Source: Oasisia sp. SBJ-2009 (lineage: Eukaryota; Annelida; Polychaeta; Sabellida; Siboglinidae). Taken from it: a stretch of 64,000 nucleotides of DNA. The stretch lies in assembly GCA_964017155.1 (NCBI GenBank), contig OZ024854.1, forward strand, positions 55,111,441 through 55,175,440, written 5' to 3'. The translations under genes and the position numbers were made by a program. The notes below the pieces were generated by a model. The model was given only the letters and a program-made list of their open reading frames with translations. It did not search any database and was not told where the DNA came from. Positions 55,778-64,000 of this stretch are shown piece by piece (the first letter of the stretch is position 1; the number at the start of each line of letters is the position of its first letter).

Positions 55778-57009
55778 CATAGATGGAGTGAGTACAATAC
55801 AAATGTACTCGAGTACAAGTACGATTACTTTGAACATGCATGATTACGAGTACTCAGAAAACAAAGTACGAGTACGATTATTTTAGAATGTAATCATGAT
55901 TACTGGTACTTTCACGATTACTTTAATGAATATCCTGTTTCTACCGTAAATGTGACCTCCATGGAATCAGGTGTCATTCATTTTCTGTTGCTGTGCTAAT
56001 ATCTAGTGTTCTAACTGATTACTGCTATCCACTGTCCAGATGTTATTATTATTATTAATCATCAGATGACTTTCTCATGTGTCGAATGAACCATTTAATA
56101 CTGGATTGATACTCAAGATGTCCATATATCATGATACTACAAACTAAAGGTATCATAGTGATACTGTAACAAATAGTATACAAGTGTTATGATAAGTGTC
56201 AATTTAGTGGTGGATCAACTATGTCAATGAAGTATCAAGAGGAAAATATTAAACTTCTGAATCAAATACAAATATGATGCATTTAAGAATTTCAAATGTC
56301 CCATTTTAAATGTCAAATACACATGATCAAATATAAATTATACAATAACAACAATTCAAATCCCAGGGATCATATTAGCAATAATATCCAATTCAAATAT
56401 GTCATATATCAGATGGGACAAACAGAACAGTTGGGGATTTAGACAGGTTTACAGTTTACACTTACTTAAACATAATGGACAGGGATTTAGCAGCTAACTG
56501 CCCAGTCATTCACACCATACTGAAAGAGCAAACAGTACAGGTGGGGCTGTGGCATGGCTTCTAAAATTACAAAGCAAGATGTTAGGGGATGCTTTTCTCT
56601 CCTGCAGTGCTTCCATGGGACTGTCACAATATAACTTGTACTTTGTACTAAGCAGGAGGGTGGGCAGATGTGGCTTCTCTGGGAAGAGAAGGTATTAATT
56701 AGGGAAATCTGACTGAATATTTATTTAACTGAAATGCTCAACAGTAATAGAAAATGAATACCTTGATTATTATTACATTTATTAGATTACTTCTAATATT
56801 GCTATTTTTATCTGTCTAATATATTTGCTTACAACTGTTCATATGAACAAAAATGTAATCGTGAGAAGTAATCGTGAGTACGATTATATTGGTAATGTAC
56901 TCGAGTACGATTACTTTCCTTCGTACTCGAATACTCATACTCAAAAAGCACTCGTACTTGAGTATGAGTACATGACTACGAGTACACTAGTACAATTACT
57001 CCATCTCTG
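55778..57009. mobile_element. hAT-like element with GTACTCGAGTACGATTAC termini, nested
   Basis: Left end ATAGATGGAGTGAGTACAAT, then ATGTACTCGAGTACAAGTAC. Right end, complemented, CAGAGATGGAGTAATTGTAC then TGTACTCG. Both subterminal zones are made of overlapping GAGTAC, GTACTCG and CGATTAC words (55815-55925 and 56855-57000). A candidate 8-bp duplication is GGTAATAA (55769-55776) against GGTAATAT (57010-57017), one mismatch. No transposase inside. Confidence 0.6.
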
Positions 57010-57019
57010 GGTAATATAA

Positions 57020-59500
57020 TTGTTTTATTCGTGTTATTCAATTTGCATGCCCACATGTTATAAATACATTACTCAGACCTGTTATATTGAACATTTCTAC
57101 TAATGTGGGAAACATTCTGCCACACTGAAATTAATATGTGAAAATACTAATTGTACAAAAGAAAAGTATTCACCATTATCTCTAGCCAGTACTCTTCATA
57201 TAATTGAGTAACATATAGCAATTGCACATGTAACTCTCAGCCACATGGCAAGGACCCTGACTAGTTTACCCACTTTTTATGTGTAAAGATACAAAACATT
57301 AAATATATTTTAAAACAATTATTTTATATCTACTGATTTTTAAAAAATAAAGTATAATCTAGTTACTTTATTTAATATATTTTATATATTTACTATTTAT
57401 AAAGCACAATATCCAACATGGTCACAAAGTGCTGTGCATATTTGTTATGTACATAATGTTATTATATATACATAGTATGTATATTATGTTATCTATTTAC
57501 AGCATGTTTCTGTAACAATTGTGTGTGTGTTGGGTGAACCTTCTCAGAATATTGAACAACTTTCCCATGACATGTATCACTAAGCACAAGTTTGCTAAAG
57601 CTAATGTCTTCTCTGTGAAAGGCATAATTTGAAAAACTAATGAATGTAATTAATGTTTTTGAACTAATAAGTATTTGATATGCCATGTGCTGGATGCTCG
57701 GTGAAACGAAAGTAACTGTTTTTTTTTACATTTACCTAGTTAACACGTTTTCAACTTTTTTATTATTGCTTTGCTTGTTATCTGATGAAATAAATGCATA
57801 TATCAAGTGCAGTGATTGTACCTGTAGTTATACTTATATTGCGCTTGCCATTATTTTGTAGTTAATTTCATGAAATAGTTTTGATAAAATGTTTTTACTT
57901 TATGATGTCTTTACTTATATACAATTTAACAAGTACACCCACCCATTAATACAGACATATATTTCAAACAATATTGAGGCACATTAGCATTGATCTATTA
58001 TAAAAAATGCGTAGGCATACCAAATTCCTACAGCGTAGGAGGCACATCCACAGGACCCAGGGCCCCTTGGATTCACAAATGACATACATCTGTAAATTTG
58101 TTATAAAACTTTTATAAAAAACATTACAGGTTAAAAATTAAAAGGTTTGTTGAGAGAGTAAATTAATGTAAATTACAACACTCATTTACCTTAGATGAAG
58201 AGCTTTTCCGCATGCCCTATGGTGATGACACCTCAAGTTCTGAAAATGTGACACATTTATATTTTAATGTACTTGAAAAACTTGCAATGTTATGAACGAT
58301 CACCTGCCAGGCTTCCAAATGCAAGCAATATCTTGTTATTTTATTATACTAATGTTACTAATAAATTAAAATAATATGTATATACCAATTTTTATGTATT
58401 AAATTATCATAAAATGTTGCTTAATGTATTAAATTATTATTATAAATGTATTACATATTGTCATTATGAATAAGTATAACGCAGGCCTAAGTTGAACTGT
58501 TAGTGTTACGGATCACTTATAATGCATTTACATTATGCCTAGCTACTATTAGGCTAATTAAGCCTACAGTGGTTGTTAATTAATCTTAGCCTTAGGATAT
58601 TAACCTGCTATACCTATCATATATGACATACACATTACATAGTTACAGTATTATGATAAATCCCTGGCATGTGACAGTCATATAGGCGGCCCATAGTCTA
58701 TGCCTGGCATAGTCATAATCATAGCATAGCCATGCATACCTTCAACCTTGCCATTTTGTCGTACCTGGCATTGCCATTTGGCTTGGCTGAATAAGCGCCA
58801 AGGCTGAAGGTAAACAATAACATAAATTTAATAAAAACAACAGAAATATCAATGACGTATACTCATACGCCTAAATATATATATATGTGATTATAGCTGA
58901 GCAATTCGTAATTACTAACCTATCTGGAAGAACATATGTGCGAACGCTGCATGTGGACTGTGTCTGGACTGTAGTCAGTGGGTAGTCGCCGACGGCCCAC
59001 GGCCACGGTGCCCGTAGCTTGCAAAGGGCACTTTCACTGTTCCGAAGGCGAAGTCATTCTGTTCACTGCTTAGTTCTATATTCTTTCCCAGTCATGCGTC
59101 GATGCTGTCTTTGTCTGCTTAATTTGCCGTGTTGGTGGCACATAAAAAACATGTTTGTGCCTACATTCGTCGTTTCTAAACGTAAACAACTCGACAGGGT
59201 CAATCTCGCCCCAAGCCTCGTTCGCGGGAAGACTAAAGCGTATTCCGCTCAAAACTGCATTTCAATAGTTAGGAATCGTACATAGTTTCTACACGCTCCG
59301 TGTAGAAACAAAAATCGAAAAAGTTCGCATTTGTTCTATTAATTAAAGAAAATTGAAGTAACATGTATGCATAAACCAACTAGTCAATCATTCGGGTGTA
59401 TTTGATACATACGCTTTTTGTGAAATGACTAATAATCGCTAGGAGCAAACGATTTTTACGGGAATGAGTGGATTGAGTATCTTTAAGATGTTGTTCATTT
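57020..59500. other. interior of the 7.2 kb element, right part; no gene recognised
   Basis: AT-rich, with only short frames. The longest (59019-59285, +, 88 residues) begins MQRALSLFRRRSHSVHCLVL and shows no known motif. Confidence 0.35.
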
Positions 59501-59604
59501 AAAAATTAATTACTTTATGTAGACTAGTTTTGGTCTACATAAAACAGCGGTCTACATAAGCCGGTACTATATGCATAATCGGTCGACATAAGCTGCCTTT
59601 AGGA

Positions 59605-59607
<3 letters not shown>

Positions 59608-59701
<94 letters not shown>

Positions 59702-59703
59702 AC
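59608..59703. repeat. (TA)n microsatellite, right flank of 7.2 kb element
   Basis: Pure TA tract beginning six bases after the right TIR. Confidence 0.97.
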
Positions 59704-60245
59704 TCGATACTGATACTCTCGTGTCACCTGCGAAACATTGCCGCTCATGTCATGATGTGTTTTCCTAACCATTTATCGATATCGGAGAACACATCCAAAC
59801 ATAAATGACATGAGAATGGACTTGTTGATATTAATTAACATGATATCAACCGAACAGAAAGCAAAGAGTGTTTCCAATATTGTAAGTAAAATGCCGCTCA
59901 TGGAATGGATAACGTAGACTACAATTGACTAATATTTTGTCAGTATTTAATGTTACTTTAGATGTAATATGTAGCAGTCATTGCATATCTTTCTGACATC
60001 ACACACACAATTTCGGATGCTATACAAAGAACTATAAATAGGCTTGTTCACAGGGAATGAGGACATCGCTGCGACTGCATCAGCTACATTCAGACGAGGA
60101 GCTCAGTTATAGGAGGAACTTTTTGTTTTATATTAACAAAAGGTATCACATTTTATTTAGAAAAATGTCGTGTGTCAGTCTGTATATGTGCGTGCGCATG
60201 CATGAATTATGTTTTTGTATACGTACTTGCGTCTTTTTCATTGTG
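59704..60245. other. unique sequence, nothing recognised
   Basis: No motif. A 71-residue frame (60057-60272) overlaps the start of the next feature and is not supported as a gene. Confidence 0.3.
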
Positions 60246-60249
60246 TTCT

Positions 60250-62345
60250 GTGTAACTTTAATTTCAGGTTGAAAGTGAAGTTCCTATTTGAAGCTGCCGA
60301 AGACCGATTGCACAGGAAGAGCCGCAAGAGAGTAAGCATGGCAGTCGCACAGAGGACAAGCAAGAACGAAACATTGCGAAAGGACTTTCAAGGTGTGGCA
60401 GCTACACGGGAAACATGCTAGAAGGGCTTAACATAATCAATGCAGGCCATATTTTGAAACGCATATTTCAACACCTAACAAGAATGCTGATATCCTGCTG
60501 CGTGACATTATGGTTACATCACGCAAGACAAAACGAGTACGCAAGACGCTTATCCTTCATCAAACACTGATGAAGCATCTCAAAGCATCTGGAAAGGGGT
60601 CATGTAGATTCGCTATGGAGTCGGCCAGTCAGACCTGTTTTGCCAGACTTCTGGCTGGCACGGACACGATGCAAAGGAAAGTTGGCATATGAAAAGGCAG
60701 AGTCGAAATTGAAAATTTCGTCTGCTATCAATCGTAGCTCGATTGGCGTCTTCTTCAAAACATACGAACACGCTACCTGCTTGCCTGACTCTGTGAAAGT
60801 GTATGGTAAGCGCACACCGAAGTACGTTCTCAACAACAGCAGAAGGGGTACTACACAAAAAGTATCACTTTGAAAACCCCAACCAAAAAGTCAGTTTGAC
60901 GTTGTTCCAACACTGCTGAGCGTAGAATGTTCTGCCCATCTCACACACATCGCGTAAGGTCTGTTTATGCAAAGGCAACCACAGTTTTGCCTTAGGTTTA
61001 CGAGTACTGGGTGTTTAACAATCTCCGTGTCAAGCAATCAAGACAGAGACAAGCGAATCTCTAGCCATGATGCGGTAGCCACCAACACGGTCACCTCCCA
61101 AGTATGGAATCAAGCTGTACGTTTGGGGGAGGAGACAACTATGAAAAACAAAGTCAAAGATTTCTTGGAGAGCTTGGACTCCTTTATACAGCACTCCGAA
61201 AGGATTAAGCACGCAGTACGAACACCTTGCCATTCTGAAGGACACACTAACTGACACCAAATGCACCGTGCAGGTACACTTCGCTTTTAACTAGATGTGT
61301 CAATATCTGGAAGAAATAAGCAATGCGTACTACTCGAAGGAATAGGTGAGAATTGATATGGCGGTGATCCACTTCAAGGATGTAAACGATGAACTGAAAC
61401 ATAAACACCTCGTGGTACTTTAAGCAGAAATGGCGCACATTTCGCTTCCGCAAAGTCCATCGTTGGTTGGATCATGCAAAATCTGGCGCATATCCAACGC
61501 ACCATTATTATTCACCAACGAACCAGCACAGGAATAGTACTATCTTCGATATAGAGTGTCACTGCACAAGACCATGTTCGACAAATGTGCATCATGGCAG
61601 TACTTATGAGGCGGTCATGGCAAGGAACCAAGCGATGAAATTTTGGGAAAAGGGCCGACAGAAAAGGGAAATTGATCAAGATATCCAAGATCTCTATGCT
61701 TGGGGTATTTCCGAAACACATTATGCATATATTTGTCTCGAAGGAGGAGGTGAAGAAAGCGTAAACAGATTTGCCATACCTCGGAGCTATTCGTGTTCAG
61801 TGTACAATGAAGACAAACGCCTTGATGCCAGTATATAATCACATCATCCGTGAGACTTCATGTTTCAGTTCCTGCTGTTGGGCACTTCTAGCTCACGTGC
61901 CCTGGGTGGATCAAGAGTAAAACGAAACTTCATTTCGGACATGAGACGCCAATTGAACAATTGCGATGCCAATCTACCGCTGAACTAATCAGTCAACAAC
62001 CACAGGAACCTGCGACGCAACAAACAGAGGAACCACCACGTCAAATCGAGGAAACAGCGAGTTTAGCTGTAAAAGAAGTGGGCTTTCGTGTCGGGCGTTT
62101 GTTGCTGTGAGGCATGAACATCTATGTTGGGAATATTACCGATATTGACGAAGGAGAACTCAATGTAACCTTCACGGAGAGATTTAGCAATGCCATGGGA
62201 TGTTACCGCTGGCCCACACGTCTTTATGAACTATGTGTAGTTGCCAAAGACATATTAGTAGTAATAGTAATAATAGTAACTTCTTTTGCGCCAATATCCT
62301 CGAAAATCAAGCTCAGTGGCGCGACAAAACCAGGGGATTAATCAA
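60250..62345 (+). pseudogene. decayed copy of a widespread invertebrate transposon-type ORF
   Basis: Plus-strand frames, in order. 60300-60700 is basic (SRKRVSMAVAQRTSKNETLR). 60700-60873 reads SSIGVFFKTYEHATCLPDSV. 61140-61200 reads KVKDFLESLDSFIQHSERIK. 61240-61400 in other frames reads NAYYSKE and VIHFKDVNDELKHKHLVVL. 61510-61560 reads YYSPTNQHRNSTIFDIE. 61660-61740 reads DIQDLYAWGISETHYAYICL. 62114-62230 reads IYVGNITDIDEGELNVTF and YRWPTRLYEL. I recall this series (FLxR.D.s..PGK; HYWTDSPTSQYRN; a YKWP-type tail) from a roughly 600-residue ORF of unknown function found in many copies in hydra, oyster and similar genomes. Stops and shifts throughout. Confidence 0.5.
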
Positions 62346-64000
62346 TCTCATAATCGAAAGCAATGCGTGAGTCGTCAACGGATGGATGGAAAAGCTAGGA
62401 GGCTAAGGAGAAAGACTCCGTCTGTTCCAACGGGTATGTCACAGCGTGCATTCAAGCTATGATGCTGACCTCATATCTCACCTGTACTGGTTGTTATTTT
62501 TATTCTACGTTATGATTAAAATCATGTCAATGTATCACTGAATTAACTAGCCCTGAAATCCTTTAGCGTTTCTTTTTATTACGTACATAACATTTGTCTA
62601 TTTTTGTGCATAAACGATGCATCTGCAAATCAGAAAAAGTTGTAACCACGTTATCCACAAGCATTGTGGGGGGAAAGCTATGCCAGCAGCCTCGTATTTT
62701 GTTGAGATGACGACCATTTTATACAGTTGGCGACAGGATTCTAGCCAGACATCATGCTAAGACCAGGTACGTGGCGTACTTGATTAAGTAACTATGGCCT
62801 TTGGAAAACGGACAACCTTTCATATTGTTCTGCAACTGCAAAGAAGTCATATTTCTTAACAATATTTATCATGTTTATAACCATCTGAATGTTAATGAGT
62901 TTTATGTAATCCATAGCCAGATAAAAACTCGTATAAGGCCCTTTTTCATTTATAATGTTGTTATTAAAGTATATTCACGTACATTTATTAAGACAAGGTG
63001 GTGGATAATGTCGGATACATTGGACAAAATGGTTACACAGTCGTCATTGTTTGACGAGTTCGTCCAATAAGCCAAAGATAGCTTGGATGATAAAATTGAT
63101 TGTTCCAAAACATTGTACGCATGTACATGCGTATGAACTGATACATTTTTTAAATACACAACACATTGTTCTCCATTTCTAACTCTGACTGGGGACATTT
63201 TCGCTTGTGTGAACCAAATATGCGAAGAGGTAGTGAGTGAACGAGAAAAAGATGTTGTCACCTAGCAGTCATAATAACCGTAATATATGCTGCAGTTGCC
63301 GTGGCATTGGTGATCCACTCAATGTATACATAATGTTGTGAACTTTGTTTTCAAGCGGAAAGGGGACGTCGTGCATCTTGACACGATTCCCCCAGAAAAG
63401 CGCGATACTTTTGCAAGCAATTACTTATGTGTCATTGAAACTATTGCTGTCATATTAGGTTCACAGGTCGTGGTGAGTACTACTTACAATACACCTTCCA
63501 TAGTAGTGATGCCTTGGTGGAGATCATTCTAGTTGGATCTGTTGAATATCCGTACTGTGTTGCTCTTATCCTCGTACCATTCATTTTTGGGGTCGCAGTT
63601 ATTGTGACAAGATATGTGACTGTCCCTGTAAACGATAACTGTTATTGACTGAATCGCCACGCAAATATAAACGCAATGAATTAACTACCATAAACGTCAA
63701 TGCTGAAGAACATTATTATATTGTAATAACGTACACAAAATGCTGGAACATTGTACCTTTAGTGTATTTTCCGTTGTGCATAGCTCGTAGCCAACGTTTG
63801 GTGAAATGTCACCATTGTTTGTGGTTCACATCTTGTATATTAACGGCATTAAATGTTAAACATTTATTTAATTTATTACACTGCTTATACAACGAATATA
63901 GCAAGCTGTATAATTTCTAGATCATTTCATTTTGGATAATAAATAACCGTTCAAATTCAAGGTTTACGTTGATATCTAAGTGACCAAGCCATCTATAGAT
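62346..64000. other. right end of window; short unrecognised frames only
   Basis: Plus frame 63338-63532 (NFVFKRKGDVVHLDTIPPEK) is followed in another frame by a hydrophobic stretch, YPYCVALILVPFIFGVAVIV at about 63550-63610, which could be a membrane segment. No splice borders or family recognised. The 62800-63260 frames are AT-driven. Confidence 0.25.

Larger units (their letters stand above)
52425..59602. mobile_element. 7.2 kb TIR element lying between two TA tracts
   Basis: CTAAAGGCAGCTTATGTCGA plus CC at 52425-52446 is matched without error by the complement of 59581-59602. Similarity continues patchily (ACCGGCTTATG, then ACTCAATCCACTC at 53043 and, complemented, near 59470). Both sides are TA microsatellite, so the target was probably a TA tract and a TA or short duplication cannot be told apart. 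TATGTAGACC words occur in both orientations just inside both ends. No intact transposase is present; a broken Cys-bearing ORF at 55203-55433 is the only coding trace. A smaller hAT-like element lies inside. Confidence 0.75.

Overview
This window comes from the nuclear genome of an animal, most likely a marine invertebrate; I cannot name the phylum from sequence alone. The reasons are split exons with GT/AG borders, phase-1 EGF exons, LINE remnants of the L2/CR1 and RTE clades, hAT-type TIR elements, and very long (TA)n, (CA)n and (GTAT)n tracts. I see no bacterial operon, rRNA, tRNA or CRISPR array. Nearly all of the window is transposon-derived or simple repeat.

The only convincing host gene is on the minus strand. 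Three exons with compatible phases can be read: an EGF exon (23107-23217), a second EGF exon (19731-19886) and a transmembrane exon (8565-8673). Together they look like part of a type I membrane protein with EGF modules. Its introns hold many LINE fragments and a 2.8 kb alternating purine/pyrimidine array whose core is about 260 copies of GTGCGT.

Region by region: 1-2.6 kb is microsatellite, GC-rich repeat and an unrecognised ORF. 2.6-6.4 kb is an RTE LINE split by a hAT-like element with an 8-bp target duplication; that element itself carries two nested inverted-repeat elements. 6.5-8.3 kb holds a transposon ORF scrap and diverged tandem repeats. 9.1-10.4 kb is a LINE ORF1 joined directly to a 3-prime tail with no reverse transcriptase. 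10.4-19.3 kb is a field of LINE pieces on both strands. 20.2-23 kb is the large simple array. 25.5-26.2 kb is a 21-bp minisatellite. 26.2-27.6 and 38.2-39.2 kb are the two ends of an L2 LINE. 39.6-46 kb holds further LINE pieces and long TA tracts. 48.1-51.6 kb is a second long-inverted-repeat element. 52.4-59.6 kb is a 7.2 kb TIR element lying between TA tracts. 60.2-62.3 kb is the wreck of an invertebrate transposon-type ORF.

The most unusual object is the 10.6 kb element at 27592-38231. Its arms of about 3 kb are inverted copies of each other. Each arm contains a TATA promoter and the first five exons of the same gene: a C2H2-like finger, a Pro/Ala-rich exon, a C2HC-like finger, and a Gln-rich exon leading into a conserved domain. 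The two copies converge on a 4 kb centre that I cannot identify. Both copies are broken, in different places. A smaller relative without the gene, 48086-51589, shares the terminal and subterminal sequences and has a 7-bp duplication. The ends of both carry repeated CTCF-like and AGGTCA direct-repeat (DR1) motifs, and the large element has an intronic minisatellite of ETS-like and YY1-like motifs. I regard this family as the best candidate for an undescribed system.
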